A DNA stretch of 64,000 bases from Streptomyces sp. 7-21 (GTDB lineage Bacteria; Actinomycetota; Actinomycetes; Streptomycetales; Streptomycetaceae). Below, piece by piece: positions 42,285 through 52,022 of the stretch; position 1 is the stretch's first letter, and each line of letters opens with the position of its first letter. Below the pieces are notes generated by a model. The model searched no databases, was not told where the DNA came from, and was given only the letters and a program-made list of their open reading frames with translations. The DNA is taken from assembly GCF_016741785.1 (NCBI RefSeq), contig NZ_JAERRL010000007.1, positions 1 through 64,000 on the forward strand, read 5' to 3'. The position numbers were made by a program, and so were the translations under genes.

Positions 42285-43099
42285 CACGGGGTCGGCAGCC
42301 AGCCGACGCGGCCCGCCAGCAGCGCGTAGCCGACGAAGGCGACGATGTCGATCAGGGCATGCGCCGCCACCAGCGGCATCACCCGCCCCCAGCGCCGGTA
42401 GAGCCACACGAAGATCACGCCCATCACCGCGTTGCCGGCGAAGCCCCCGATGCCCTGGTAGAGGTGGTACGTGCCGCGCAGCAGGGAGCTGGCCAGCAGC
42501 GCGCGGCCGGGCGACCAGCCGAGCTGGTCCAGCCGGCGCAGCAGGTAGCCGACGACGATGACCTCCTCCAGGACCGCGTTCTGGAGGGCGGAGGCGACCA
42601 GGACGGGAATCTTCCACCACACGTCGGGCAGCGACTCCGGCACGATCGTCAGGCTGGCGCCCGCGGCGTGGGCACCCAGGTACAGCAGCAGGCCGCTGCC
42701 GCCGATGCCCGCGGCGACGAGCGCGCCCCAGCCGAGGTCGGAACGGGGGCGGCGGGCGTCGAAGCCGAGCTGGGACAGACCGGGCCCGCCGGCACCAGGC
42801 CGCTCGCGCGTCAGCAGGTGGGCGACGAGCAGCACCGGCACCAGCGCGGTCGCGATGCCGAACAGCTGCCAGGCGAGGTCAAGCCAGGGACGGCCGGGGG
42901 CGCTGGAGCCGTTGAGCGTGGCGGCCTGGTCGCGCAGGCCGCCGGGCCGGGTGAGGGAGCCGGTGAAGCTGATCAGGGAGCTGACGGCGCTGGCGCCCAG
43001 AGACAGTGCCAGTACGAGCAGCAGCTCCCGCCGCAGGACCGCACGGGGCAGCGCAGGGCGCGGCGGCGCCGCGGCCATCTGGTCGGGCTCGAACGGCAC
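42284..43099 (-). CDS. CPBP-family intramembrane metalloprotease
   Basis: This 271-residue membrane protein has about eight hydrophobic segments and the CPBP (Abi) motifs: EEVIVVGYLLRRL with paired glutamates, GTYHLYQGIGGF with a histidine, and AHALIDIVAF. Homologues process prenylated proteins or relate to bacteriocin immunity. The start is GTG 43099, five bases after GGAG. It lies just downstream of a GCS2 ligase gene, and the two may be co-transcribed. Confidence 0.9.
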   Translation of the reverse strand: MPFEPDQMAAAPPRPALPRAVLRRELLLVLALSLGASAVSSLISFTGSLTRPGGLRDQAATLNGSSAPGRPWLDLAWQLFGIATALVPVLLVAHLLTRERPGAGGPGLSQLGFDARRPRSDLGWGALVAAGIGGSGLLLYLGAHAAGASLTIVPESLPDVWWKIPVLVASALQNAVLEEVIVVGYLLRRLDQLGWSPGRALLASSLLRGTYHLYQGIGGFAGNAVMGVIFVWLYRRWGRVMPLVAAHALIDIVAFVGYALLAGRVGWLPTP

Positions 43100-43156
43100 G
43101 GTGTCTCCGTTTCGCCAGCGGGATCGGTCACGCCGCACCGGCGGCGGCACGCCGTC

Positions 43157-44647
43157 TCAGGCCAGCGGCCACTCGTGCACGGGCAGGTCCGACCTGGCCA
43201 GCTCCGCGTAGCGGGCGACGAGCGCGCGCAGGGCCGTGGCCCGGTCGGCTCCGGCGTCCACCGCCTGGTGGTAGGTCCGAGTCTGCCAGCTCGCTCCGGT
43301 GACGCCGCGGCGGCACCTGCCCTCGATGACGGACAGGTAGCGGTCGCGGTCGGCGGCGGCCACACCGAAGGCGTCGAGCCCGGCGGCGGCGAGCGGCAGC
43401 AGGTGCTCGCGGACGAGGCGGGCGGCGGACTGGCGGGTGCGGCCTGCGCCGGTGGTGCCGGGCCAGCTCAGCTCGGCGCGCAGGCCGTGCCGGCAGGCCT
43501 CATGGAAGTTGCGTTCGGCAGCGGCGAACGGCAGGCGCGTCCACACCGGCTCCGGCTCGTCGGCCAGCGCCCGCACCAGGCCGTAAAAGAAAGCAGCGTT
43601 GGCGACGGTGTCGGTGACGGTGGGGCCGGCGGACAGCAGGCGGTTCTCGACGCGCAGGTGGGGGATGCCGCCGGAAACGGCGTAGACGGGGCGGTTCCAG
43701 CGGTAGACGGTGCCGTTGTGCAGGGCCAGTTCGGCCAGGGCGGGCACTCCCCCGGCGTCCAGCACCGCCAGCGGGTCCTCGTCGGCGCACAGCGGCAGCA
43801 GCGCCGGGAAGTAGCGGAGGTTCTCCTCGAACAGGCAGCGCACGCTGGTGATCCATCGCTCCCCGAACCAGGTGCGCGGCCGCACGCCCTGCGCGGCCAT
43901 CTCGGGCGGCCGGGCGTCGGTGGCCTGGAGGAAGAACGGCGGCCGGGACTCCTGCCACAGCTCGCGCCCCAGGACGAAGGGGGCGTTGGCGCCGACGGCG
44001 GCCTGGGCGGCGGCCGCGGCCTGGGCGGCGTTCCAGGTGGCGGCGAAGCGCTCGGGGGTGACCTGGAGATGGAACTGCACCGAGGTGCACGCGGATTCGG
44101 GAGCGATGGAGTCGAAGGTGTGGCTGACCGTCTCGGCTCCGGCGAGGTCGAGGACGATGCGCTCGCCGCGTGCGGCCAGGATCTGGTCGTTGAGCAGGGC
44201 GTACCGGTCGGCCGAGGAGAAACTGGACGGACCGACCTGCTCTTCAGTGATCGTGGGGAGAAGCCCTATCATCACGATCTGCGCGTCGAATTCCGCGGCC
44301 ATTCGGTCGGCATAGCCGATGGCGATGCGCAGCTCTTCGGCCAGATCGTCAAAGGCCCGGCCGGCGAGCGCACGGGGCGCGACGTTGAGTTCGATCGTGA
44401 ATTTCCCCAGCTCGGTCTGGAAATCCCGGGTGGACATTCGCGCGAGGAGCGGCTCGTTGACCATTCGCGGAGCACCCCGGGAATCAGCCAGGTTCAGCTC
44501 CATCTCCAGCCCGATGAGATCACGGGGGCGGTCGAACCGTTTCTCGCGCAGCAGCCTGTCAAGCGCTTCGGCGCACGCGCGCAGCCGGGCGCGGAACCGC
44601 CGCCGGGCGTCCAGATCGAACCGGTCGGCCACGACCTTGGCCCCCAT
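43157..44647 (-). CDS. Glutamate-cysteine ligase family 2 (GCS2) protein
   Basis: This 496-residue protein belongs to the GCS2 carboxylate-amine ligase family. IGLEMELNLADS near residue 45 and FTIELNVAPRAL contain the metal- and glutamate-binding acidic residues. VQFHLQVTPERFAATWNAAQ is another family block. Such enzymes join glutamate to cysteine or another amine using ATP, for example in ergothioneine synthesis. No egtB-D gene is adjacent, so the product is unknown. Confidence 0.87.
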   Translation of the reverse strand: MGAKVVADRFDLDARRRFRARLRACAEALDRLLREKRFDRPRDLIGLEMELNLADSRGAPRMVNEPLLARMSTRDFQTELGKFTIELNVAPRALAGRAFDDLAEELRIAIGYADRMAAEFDAQIVMIGLLPTITEEQVGPSSFSSADRYALLNDQILAARGERIVLDLAGAETVSHTFDSIAPESACTSVQFHLQVTPERFAATWNAAQAAAAAQAAVGANAPFVLGRELWQESRPPFFLQATDARPPEMAAQGVRPRTWFGERWITSVRCLFEENLRYFPALLPLCADEDPLAVLDAGGVPALAELALHNGTVYRWNRPVYAVSGGIPHLRVENRLLSAGPTVTDTVANAAFFYGLVRALADEPEPVWTRLPFAAAERNFHEACRHGLRAELSWPGTTGAGRTRQSAARLVREHLLPLAAAGLDAFGVAAADRDRYLSVIEGRCRRGVTGASWQTRTYHQAVDAGADRATALRALVARYAELARSDLPVHEWPLA

Positions 44648-44940
44648 GGGCGCTCACCTCCAGCGTCGGGCGATGCCGTGATCATGCCCACAGCGGCCCC
44701 GGGCGACACCGGCCGGGCGGACCGGATGGCATATTCGATCCGCATATTCCGGGCGTCTTGCGGGGCACACCGGCCGGCACAGCAGTTCCGGGCGGAAGTA
44801 AGCAGCGGCTTATTTCCTCCTTGCCGAAACCTCGCGGGTAGGGTACCTGAAACATAGAAGGCACACGCCTTGGATAAAATCCACGAACACGTGTCTCCCA
44901 CTCAAGAGGCGACCTACTCCACAGCGAGAGGCGACCCCAC
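44648..44940. promoter_or_regulatory. Divergent intergenic region
   Basis: This 293-base gap separates the divergent GCS2 and hypothetical genes and should hold both promoters. It is less GC-rich from 44720 to 44900. No operator can be named. Confidence 0.4.
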
Positions 44941-45519
44941 ATGTCACTGCATATCCCCCCGGCCCCCGCGGCCGCGGAGCGCAGCGTGCTCGCGGCCCTG
45001 CACCCGGCCACCCCGCATCTGCCCCACCCTCTCCATGTCGACCGGGGAGCGCTCACGCCGGCGCTCCCGCTTCCGCTGCACCGGCTGCTGCCGGCGCCTT
45101 CCTCCGGCGCACTGCCCGACGCCAGGCTGACGGGCTGGCGCTTCCTGCTGGAGCGCGGCGGGCGTGCCGTCGGCGCCGCCGAGACCATGCTCACCGCGGA
45201 CGGCTGGGCGTTCTCGCACTTCTGCGAGGGCCCGTACATCGCCTCCACCGAGCGCGTGGTGCGGCTGGCCGAGTCGCTCCCTGACGCCTACCAGCCGCGG
45301 CTGCTGTCCGTGCCCGAGCTGTACATGCTCACGCTGTGGCTGCACGCCGACGTCTCCGCCGACCCGGCCACGGGCGGGCCCGGTCCGCAGGACCTGCTGG
45401 TGCCGCTGGCGCCCGCGCCGCCCGGCATCGCCGCCGACCAGCCGATGCGGGTCGAGGCGCTGGTGCCGCTGATGAGCACCCGGCTGGCTCCGGCCGGCCC
45501 GGCCGCCCCGGTGGCCTGA
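44941..45519 (+). CDS. Conserved hypothetical protein
   Basis: This 192-residue protein has a proline/leucine-rich first third and a more globular middle (TGWRFLLERGGRAVGAAET, WAFSHFCEGPYIASTERV). No signal peptide or transmembrane segment is seen. I do not recognise a characterised family. GAGAGG lies about six bases before the ATG. It converges on gcvP, with a strong hairpin between them. Confidence 0.72.
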   Translation: MSLHIPPAPAAAERSVLAALHPATPHLPHPLHVDRGALTPALPLPLHRLLPAPSSGALPDARLTGWRFLLERGGRAVGAAETMLTADGWAFSHFCEGPYIASTERVVRLAESLPDAYQPRLLSVPELYMLTLWLHADVSADPATGGPGPQDLLVPLAPAPPGIAADQPMRVEALVPLMSTRLAPAGPAAPVA

Positions 45520-45532
45520 CAGGCCAGCCGCC

Positions 45533-45562
45533 GGCCGGCCGCGCAACGGCGCGCGGCCGGCC
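45533..45562. terminator. Bidirectional terminator between convergent genes
   Basis: GGCCGGCCGCGC and GCGCGGCCGGCC form a perfect 12-bp stem with a 6-base loop, followed on the plus strand by TTCTCT. It lies between the hypothetical gene and gcvP. Confidence 0.75.
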
Positions 45563-45600
45563 TTCTCTGCACGCGGCGCGGCGCGTGGCCGCGGCGTTGG

Positions 45601-48507
45601 TCAGCGGGCGGGGGTGTCTTCGTAGGCGTCGACGGGCGGGCAGGAACAGACGAGGTTGCGGTCGCCGTAGGCGCCGTCGATGCGCCGCACCGGCGGCCAG
45701 TACTTGTCGGACCCGGCCGGGTGACCGGTGCCCGCCGGGTACACGGCCGTGCGGCGGCTGTAGGGGTGCGGCCACTCGTCCTGGGCGAGCTGCTCGGCGG
45801 TATGGGGTGCGTTGACGAGCGGGTTGTCGTCCCGCGGCCACTCCCCCTCCCCGATCCGGTCAATCTCACCGCGGATGGCGATCATTGCATCGCAGAACCG
45901 GTCAAGCTCGGCCAGATCCTCGCTCTCAGTCGGCTCGATCATGAGCGTCCCGGCGACCGGGAAGGACATCGTCGGGGCGTGGAAGCCGTAGTCGATGAGG
46001 CGTTTGGCGATGTCCTCGACCGTGACGCCGGTCGCCTTCGTCAGCGGCCTGACGTCGATCACGCACTCGTGCGCCACCAGGCCGCCGGGCCCCGTGTACA
46101 GCACCGGGTAGTACGACTGGAGGCGCCGGGCCACGTAGTTGGCGTTCAGCACCGCGACCTGGGTGGCGCGGCGCAGCCCTTCCGGGCCCATCAGGCGCAG
46201 GTAGGCCCACGAGATCGGCAGGATGCCGGCGGAGCCGTACGGGGCGGCCGCCACCGGTCCTCCCCGGCGCTCCTGGGCTTCCCCGCCGCCGTCGCCCGCC
46301 TCGCGCAGCGGGTGTCCGGGCAGGTAGGGCGCCAGATGCGCGCGGGCGGCGACCGGGCCCACGCCGGGCCCGCCCCCGCCGTGGGGAATGCAGAACGTCT
46401 TGTGCAGGTTCAGGTGGGAGACGTCCGCCCCGAACCTGCCGGGCCGGGCGAGCCCGACCAGGGCGTTGAGATTGGCGCCGTCGACGTAGACCTGGCCGCC
46501 CGCGTCGTGGACGGCGGCGCAGATGCCGGCCACCTCCTCCTCGAACACACCGTGCGTGGACGGGTAGGTGATCATCAGCACGGCCAGTTCGTCGCGGTGG
46601 GCATCGATCTTGGCCCGCAGGTCAGCGGGGTCGATCCCGCCGTCCTCGCCGGTGGCCACGACGACGACGCGCATGCCGGCCATGACGGCGCTGGCGGCAT
46701 TGGTGCCGTGCGCCGAGGACGGGATGAGGCAGACGGTGCGCTCGGGCTGGCCCTGGGCGCGGTGATAGGCGCGCACGGCGAGCAGGCCGGCCAGCTCTCC
46801 CTGCGAGCCGGCGTTGGGCTGGAGGCTGACGGCGTCGTAGCCGGTGATCTCCGCGAGCCACGACTCCAGATCGGCGGTGAGCCGGGCATACCCCTCAGCC
46901 TGCTCGCGCGGGGCGTACGGGTGCAGGCCGGCGAAGCCCGGCCAGGTGATGGCGTCCATCTCGGCGGCGGCGTTCAGCTTCATGGTGCAGGAGCCGAGCG
47001 GGATCATGCCGCGGTCGAGGGCGTAGTCGCGGTCCGCCAGGCGGCGCAGGTAGCGCGTCATGGCCGCCTCGGAGCGGTAGCGGTGGAACACCGGGTGGGT
47101 CAGGAACGGCTCCTGGCGCGCCAGCGCGGCGGGCAGGGCGTCGGGCGTCGCTGCCTCAAGCGCGGCGGCGTCCGTGACGTGGCCGGCGACGCCGAACGCC
47201 TCCCAGACCACCGCGAGGTCCCCGCTGCCCGTCGTCTCGTCGCAGGCGATGCCGACGTGGTCCTCGTCCGTCAGGCGCAGGTTGACACCGCGGTCGCGGG
47301 CCGCGGCGACGACCGCGGCCGCGCGGCCGGGGACGCGGGCGGTCACCGTGTCGAAGAAGGCGTCGTGCACCACCGTGACGCCGCCCGCCCGCAGCCCGGC
47401 GGCGAGCAGCGCGGCGTGGCGGTGGGTACGGCGGGCGATGGCGGTCAGGCCCTGCGGGCCGTGGTAGACGGCGTACAGCGCGGCCATGACGGCGAGCAGG
47501 ACCTGTGCCGTGCAGATGTTGCTTGTAGCCCGCTCCCGCCGGATGTGCTGCTCCCTGGTCTGGAGCGCCAGCCGGTACGCCTCGCGGCCGTCGGCGTCGC
47601 GGGAGACGCCGACGAGGCGGCCCGGCAGGTTCCGGGCGTAGTCCTTGCGGACCGCCATGAAGCCGGCGTGCGGGCCGCCGTACCCCATGGGGACGCCGAA
47701 GCGCTGGCTGGAGCCCACAGCGATGTCCGCGCCCAGCGCACCGGGCGGGGTGAGCAGCGTCAGCGCCAGCAGGTCCGTGGCCACGGTCACCACGGCCCCG
47801 AGCCGGTGGGCCTCCTCAATCACGGGGCGCGGGTCGCGGACGGCGCCGCTGGCACCGGGGTAGGACAGCAGGACGCCGAAGACACCGCGCTCGGCGGCGG
47901 AGGCCGGGATGCCGTCGCGCAGGTCGGCCACGACGATCTCGGTGCCGGTGGCCTCGGCGCGGGTGCGGAGCACGGCCAGGGTCTGCGGCAGGCAGTCGGC
48001 GTCGACGAGGAAGAGGCCGCCCGCGTCGCGGGTCACCCGCCGCGAGAGCGCCATAGCCTCGGCGGCGGCGGTGGCCTCGTCGAGCAGGGAGGCACCCGCC
48101 GTGGGCAGGCCGGTGAGGTCGGCGACAGCGGTCTGGAAGGCCAGCAGGGCCTCCAGGCGGCCCTGGGAGATCTCGGGCTGGTAGGGCGTGTAGGCGGTGT
48201 ACCAGGCCGGGTTGCGCAGCACGTCGCGGAGGATGACGGGCGGGGTGACCGTGCCGTAGTACCCCATGCCGATCATCGAGCGTGCCACGGTGTTGCGGGA
48301 GGCGAGCTCTCTCAGCTCCTGCAGCACGCCGGCCTCGTCGGTGGCCGCTGGCAGGCGCAGCGGCTCGGTGCTCGCGATCGAGGCGGGCACGGCGGCGGCG
48401 GACAGCTCGTCGAGGCTGCCGTAACCGATGAGGGCAAGCATCTTCGCCTGGGCGTCGGCGTCGGGACCGATGTGGCGGCGGGTGAACGGAACGGGCTGGG
48501 TGGTCAT
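45601..48507 (-). CDS. gcvP: Glycine dehydrogenase (decarboxylating), P-protein
   Basis: This 968-residue enzyme is the P-protein of the glycine cleavage system. It decarboxylates glycine and passes the aminomethyl group to lipoylated H-protein. It has the single-chain fused alpha-beta form; Lys703 in [16 protein letters not shown] binds PLP. The start at 48507 follows AGGAG and begins [14 protein letters not shown]. gcvT and gcvH are not adjacent, so they are encoded elsewhere. A glycine riboswitch lies upstream on the same strand. Confidence 0.97.
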   Translation of the reverse strand: MTTQPVPFTRRHIGPDADAQAKMLALIGYGSLDELSAAAVPASIASTEPLRLPAATDEAGVLQELRELASRNTVARSMIGMGYYGTVTPPVILRDVLRNPAWYTAYTPYQPEISQGRLEALLAFQTAVADLTGLPTAGASLLDEATAAAEAMALSRRVTRDAGGLFLVDADCLPQTLAVLRTRAEATGTEIVVADLRDGIPASAAERGVFGVLLSYPGASGAVRDPRPVIEEAHRLGAVVTVATDLLALTLLTPPGALGADIAVGSSQRFGVPMGYGGPHAGFMAVRKDYARNLPGRLVGVSRDADGREAYRLALQTREQHIRRERATSNICTAQVLLAVMAALYAVYHGPQGLTAIARRTHRHAALLAAGLRAGGVTVVHDAFFDTVTARVPGRAAAVVAAARDRGVNLRLTDEDHVGIACDETTGSGDLAVVWEAFGVAGHVTDAAALEAATPDALPAALARQEPFLTHPVFHRYRSEAAMTRYLRRLADRDYALDRGMIPLGSCTMKLNAAAEMDAITWPGFAGLHPYAPREQAEGYARLTADLESWLAEITGYDAVSLQPNAGSQGELAGLLAVRAYHRAQGQPERTVCLIPSSAHGTNAASAVMAGMRVVVVATGEDGGIDPADLRAKIDAHRDELAVLMITYPSTHGVFEEEVAGICAAVHDAGGQVYVDGANLNALVGLARPGRFGADVSHLNLHKTFCIPHGGGGPGVGPVAARAHLAPYLPGHPLREAGDGGGEAQERRGGPVAAAPYGSAGILPISWAYLRLMGPEGLRRATQVAVLNANYVARRLQSYYPVLYTGPGGLVAHECVIDVRPLTKATGVTVEDIAKRLIDYGFHAPTMSFPVAGTLMIEPTESEDLAELDRFCDAMIAIRGEIDRIGEGEWPRDDNPLVNAPHTAEQLAQDEWPHPYSRRTAVYPAGTGHPAGSDKYWPPVRRIDGAYGDRNLVCSCPPVDAYEDTPAR

Positions 48508-48566
48508 GCGGAGGCTCCTGTGGGACGCGGCGTTCCGCCGGGGCCGGGGCACCCTGCCCCAGCCGG

Positions 48567-48780
48567 CCTCCCCTCTGTCATGCGACCTGAGAGCTTCACC
48601 GCGGCGGGCCGCGGCTTGCACCGTCGGTGAGGGCGTCCGCCGCCCCCGCAGGCCGCGGATCCGCCCTGCTTTCCAGAGCGGTTTCGCTCGCGCGGTACGG
48701 GTGCCTGAGAGATTCCGGGGAGGGGTTGCTCCTTCGGCGCCCCGCGCCCGGGCGGGCGCGGGAACTCTCCCGCACGAGGT
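48567..48780 (-). promoter_or_regulatory. Tandem glycine riboswitch
   Basis: On the minus strand the first aptamer starts GGGAGAGTTCCCGCG near 48771, continues GCCGAAGGAGCAA and closes with AATCTCTCAGGCA. A linker with CTCTGGAAAGCAG leads to the second aptamer, with ACCGACGGTGCAAGCC, AAGCTCTCAGGTC and GACAGAGGGGAGG at the 3' end. These are the hallmark blocks of glycine riboswitches. It lies about 60 bases before gcvP and should switch the gene on when glycine is high. Confidence 0.95.
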
Positions 48781-48935
48781 CGTCAACCGCTACTGAGACT
48801 ACCAGCGGGCCCTCGTCCCGGTGTTTTCCGCTTCACCCGACTAGCAACCGAGAGGTTTGTGCCGTTTCGTAGTACATGGGGGTGTTTTCCTGAGGCAAGC
48901 CGCCGGGGCGCCGCTGAAGCAGCTGGAGGAGAAGC

Positions 48936-49313
48936 GTGCAGACCGACATTGACCCGCGCAGCCTGATCGGGCGCAAGGCCTTCGACCGTCACGGCACGAG
49001 AATCGGGACCGTGGACGAGGTGTATCTCGACGACGCGACCGGCACGCCGGAGTGGGCGGCCGTGCGCACGGGGCTGTTCAGCCGCGACGCGTTCGTGCCG
49101 CTGGAGCCGAGCGAGGTCGTGGACGACACGCTGCGGGTGCCGTTCGACCGGGCGCTGATCCGGCGGGCCCCCGGCTTCGGGGTGGGCCGCCACCTGTCGC
49201 CCGAGCAGGAGCTCCAGCTGTACCGGCACTACGGCCTGGACGTCCCCGGCTCATCCGGCGGTCCCGGCACGGACGGGGACTGGGACCGGCTGACGCCGCC
49301 GGGCGCGTCCTGA
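48936..49313 (+). CDS. PRC-barrel domain protein
   Basis: This 125-residue protein has a PRC-barrel (about 8-80): DPRSLIGRKAFDRHGTRIGTVDEVYLDD and FVPLEPSEVVDDTLRVPFDRALI. PRC-barrels are small beta domains found in RimM and photosynthetic reaction centre H subunits. Stand-alone forms in Streptomyces are of unknown role. The GTG start follows GGAGGAGAA. Its last 85 bases overlap the convergent dinB gene on the other strand. Confidence 0.88.
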   Translation: MQTDIDPRSLIGRKAFDRHGTRIGTVDEVYLDDATGTPEWAAVRTGLFSRDAFVPLEPSEVVDDTLRVPFDRALIRRAPGFGVGRHLSPEQELQLYRHYGLDVPGSSGGPGTDGDWDRLTPPGAS

Positions 49314-50641
49314 GGGACCAGCGGCAGCGGGTCGGACCGCCGCAGCAGCGGGTCGTCCTGCGCGAACGTGCGGACGCGGCCCGGCGGCGATCCCGGACGC
49401 TCGAAACGCACGGTGACCCGGCCCAGGCCGCTGCCCTGCACCCAGCCGGGCCCGTACCGCTCGTGGCACACGTCGGTGCCCGGCGGCCAGGCGCGCGGCG
49501 GGGCGGGCGGCGGCGCCGCCGGCTCCGCGGCCGCGGCCGTGCCCTGCGCCGCGGCCGCATCGGCCTGGACCGCGGCCTGGGCGAAGAGGTCCTCCTGCGT
49601 GAAGTCGGCGAGGCCGCTGACGCCCACGCCGAGCAGCCGCACGCCGGCGCTGGTGTCCACGCCCGCCAGGAGCCGCAGCGCGGCCTCCCGCACCACGGCG
49701 GGGTCGTCGGTCGGCCCGCGCAGAGTGTCGGAGCGGGTGAGCGTCGTGAAGTCATAGCGGCGCACCTTCAGCACGACGGTGCGGCCGGAGCGGCCCGCGG
49801 CGCGCAGCCGCTCGGCACAGCGCAGCGCCAGCCGCCCGGTCTCGGCGCGCAGGCGGACCGGGTCGGTGACGTCGGTGTCGAAGGTGTCCTCCACGGAGAC
49901 GGACTTCGAGGCACGCTCCGCCGATACCGGCCGGTCGTCGACGCCGCGCGCCATCGCGTAGACCGACTGGCCATGCGCGGTGCCCAGCAGGCGCACCAGC
50001 TCCGTCTCCCCGGCGCGGACGGCGTCCCCGGCCGTGGCGATCCCGGCCCTGCGGAGCACGGCGTCCGTGGCGGGCCCGACGCCGGGCAGGGTGCGCACCG
50101 GCAGCGGCGCGAGCAGCTCCCGCTCGGTGCCCGGCTCGATGACCGCGAGGCCGTCAGGCTTGGCGCGCTCGGAGGCGATCTTCGCGAGCAGCTTCGAGCC
50201 GGCCAGGCCGACCGAGCCGCTCAGGCCCGTCGCCGCGCGGATGCGGGCCCGCAGCTCCTCCCCCACGGCCCGGGCCTCCCTGGCGGAGGCAGCGGCGCCC
50301 CCGGCCGCGAGATCGACGTACGCCTCGTCCAGGCTGAGCGGCTCGACCAGCGGGGAGAGCCGGGCGAGCAGGCCCATCACTGTCTCGCTGATCTCGCGGT
50401 AGACGCCGAACCGGGGCGCGAGGTAGGCGGCGGACGGGCACAGCCGCCGGGCCTGGGCGGTCGGCATCGCCGAGTGCACGCCGAAGCGCCGCGCCTCGTA
50501 GGAGGCGGTCGCCACCACGCCGCGCGGGCCGAGGCCGCCGACGACGACCGGTTTTCCCCGCAGGCTTGGCTTGGCCGCCTGCTCCACCGAGGCGTAGAAG
50601 GCGTCCATGTCGAGGTGAAGAATGGTCGGCGCGCTCCGCAC
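49229..50641 (-). CDS. dinB: DNA polymerase IV (Y-family)
   Basis: This 470-residue translesion polymerase has the Y-family catalytic motifs LHLDMDAFYASVEQ near the N-terminus and SLDEAYVDL around residue 100. The little-finger domain is followed by a C-terminal extension of about 100 residues rich in Ala and Pro, longer than usual. The extension ends beyond the convergent PRC-barrel stop. No beta-clamp motif could be fixed with confidence. It is the last gene of the leftward MerR/FHA group. Confidence 0.95.
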   Translation of the reverse strand: MRSAPTILHLDMDAFYASVEQAAKPSLRGKPVVVGGLGPRGVVATASYEARRFGVHSAMPTAQARRLCPSAAYLAPRFGVYREISETVMGLLARLSPLVEPLSLDEAYVDLAAGGAAASAREARAVGEELRARIRAATGLSGSVGLAGSKLLAKIASERAKPDGLAVIEPGTERELLAPLPVRTLPGVGPATDAVLRRAGIATAGDAVRAGETELVRLLGTAHGQSVYAMARGVDDRPVSAERASKSVSVEDTFDTDVTDPVRLRAETGRLALRCAERLRAAGRSGRTVVLKVRRYDFTTLTRSDTLRGPTDDPAVVREAALRLLAGVDTSAGVRLLGVGVSGLADFTQEDLFAQAAVQADAAAAQGTAAAAEPAAPPPAPPRAWPPGTDVCHERYGPGWVQGSGLGRVTVRFERPGSPPGRVRTFAQDDPLLRRSDPLPLVPQDAPGGVSRSQSPSVPGPPDEPGTSRP

Positions 50642-50708
50642 GCCGTCGATAGTGCCGCACCGGGCTGACAGCGCGGCCTGGGCACGCGCGGTGGGCGGGC
50701 GGGGTCGG

Positions 50709-51326
50709 CTAGCCGCGGCGGCGGCGCGCGGCGAGCTCGTCGCCGGGGTGGCCGGGGCCGGGGACGGACTCCCCGGTGTCGACGCGCTCGGCGGCCAGCC
50801 GCGACAGCGCCTCCTCGACGTCCCGCCACACGGCGCCCACGGCGATGCCGAACAGGCCGCGGCCGCCGTCGAGCAGGCCCGCGAGCTCCTCTGGGGAGGC
50901 GCAGCGGTAGACGGCGGCGCCGTCGCACATCAGGGTGAGTCCGGGCAGCTCGTCCGGGTCGGCGGTGAGCAGGGCCCGCACGGCCGTGCGGATGCTCGGC
51001 AGGGAGACGCCGGCGTCGAGCAGCCGCTTGACGATCTTGAGCACGAGCACGTCGCGGAAGCTGTACAGCCGGTGGCTGCCGGCGCCGTGCGCCGGGCGGA
51101 CACTGGGCTGCACCAGGCCGGTCCTGGCCCAGTAGTCGAGCTGCCGGTAGGTGATGCCCGCCGCGGCGCAGGCGCTGGGGCCGCGGTACGCCAGCCGGTC
51201 CCGGTCCGGTGCGGACCGGGAAGCGAAGGCCTGGCGGGAAGCCGGCGGCCGTACTCCGGGAACGCCAGAGACGCCGGGAAGGGCGGAGACCCCGCCCACC
51301 GCCTGGCTGTCGCCGTTACCTGTCAC
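50709..51326 (-). CDS. MerR-family regulator (FtsR-like)
   Basis: This 205-residue regulator has a MerR winged helix (around 50-120: ITYRQLDYWARTGLVQPSVR, SHRLYSFRDVLVLKIVKRLL). A long disordered N-terminus and a non-metal-binding C-terminal part flank it. In actinobacteria a MerR gene next to the FHA (GarA) and bifunctional-nuclease genes is conserved; the corynebacterial/mycobacterial member FtsR controls ftsZ. The same order here supports this call. Confidence 0.9.
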   Translation of the reverse strand: MTGNGDSQAVGGVSALPGVSGVPGVRPPASRQAFASRSAPDRDRLAYRGPSACAAAGITYRQLDYWARTGLVQPSVRPAHGAGSHRLYSFRDVLVLKIVKRLLDAGVSLPSIRTAVRALLTADPDELPGLTLMCDGAAVYRCASPEELAGLLDGGRGLFGIAVGAVWRDVEEALSRLAAERVDTGESVPGPGHPGDELAARRRRG

Positions 51327-51470
51327 GCCGGCCTCCGTTCCGCATGCCCCGACCGTGTCCGACTGCGCTCACCGCGTGTGACGGTGCGCGTGCGCACGGC
51401 GCTCCTCCCTAGACATGCCCCGCTGACGCTAGGCATGCACGCGGAGCGCGTCAACGAACGCCGCGCACCG

Positions 51471-51944
51471 CTACTGGCTGCTCGTCCCGAAGTCCTCCGG
51501 GGAGATCTGGTCGAGGAACTCGCGGAAGCGTTCCACCTCGTCCTCCTGCTCGTCGGGGATGATGATCCCCGCGTCGTCGAGGACGGCGTCGCTGCCGTAG
51601 ATGGGGGTGCCCACCCGCAGCGCCAGCGCTATGGCGTCGGAGGGGCGGGCGCTGACCTCGATCCCGCTGGAGAACACGAGCTCGGCGTAGAAAACACCGT
51701 CGCGCAGGTCGGTGATCCGCACGGCGCTCAGCTCCTGCCCCACCGCCTCCAGCACGTTCTTGAACAAGTCATGCGTCAGCGGCCGGGCAGGTGTCATCCC
51801 CTGCTGGGCGAACGCGATGGCGGTCGCCTCCCCCGGTCCGATCCAGATCGGGAGATAGCGGTCACCACCCACTTCACGGAGTAGCACGATGGGCTGATTG
51901 TTGGGCATTTCCACCCGTACGCCCACGACATCGAGCTGGTTCAC
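51471..51944 (-). CDS. Bifunctional nuclease domain (BFN/DUF151) protein
   Basis: This 157-residue protein has the DUF151 pattern: MNQLDVVGVRVEMPNNQPIV, LPIWIGPGEATAIAFAQQG and SARPSDAIALALRVGTPIY. Members have weak DNase/RNase activity, and some affect stress responses. It is conserved between the FHA and MerR genes in actinobacteria. The acidic C-terminus (PDEQEDEVERFREF) is usual for the group. Confidence 0.93.
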   Translation of the reverse strand: MNQLDVVGVRVEMPNNQPIVLLREVGGDRYLPIWIGPGEATAIAFAQQGMTPARPLTHDLFKNVLEAVGQELSAVRITDLRDGVFYAELVFSSGIEVSARPSDAIALALRVGTPIYGSDAVLDDAGIIIPDEQEDEVERFREFLDQISPEDFGTSSQ

Positions 51945-52022
51945 ACAGCAACCCTAGGACGTGCCCGGGGCGTTTGGATAGTCGAGCACCTCCGCGCGGC
52001 GCCCGTGCGCCCCGGGGGCGGA

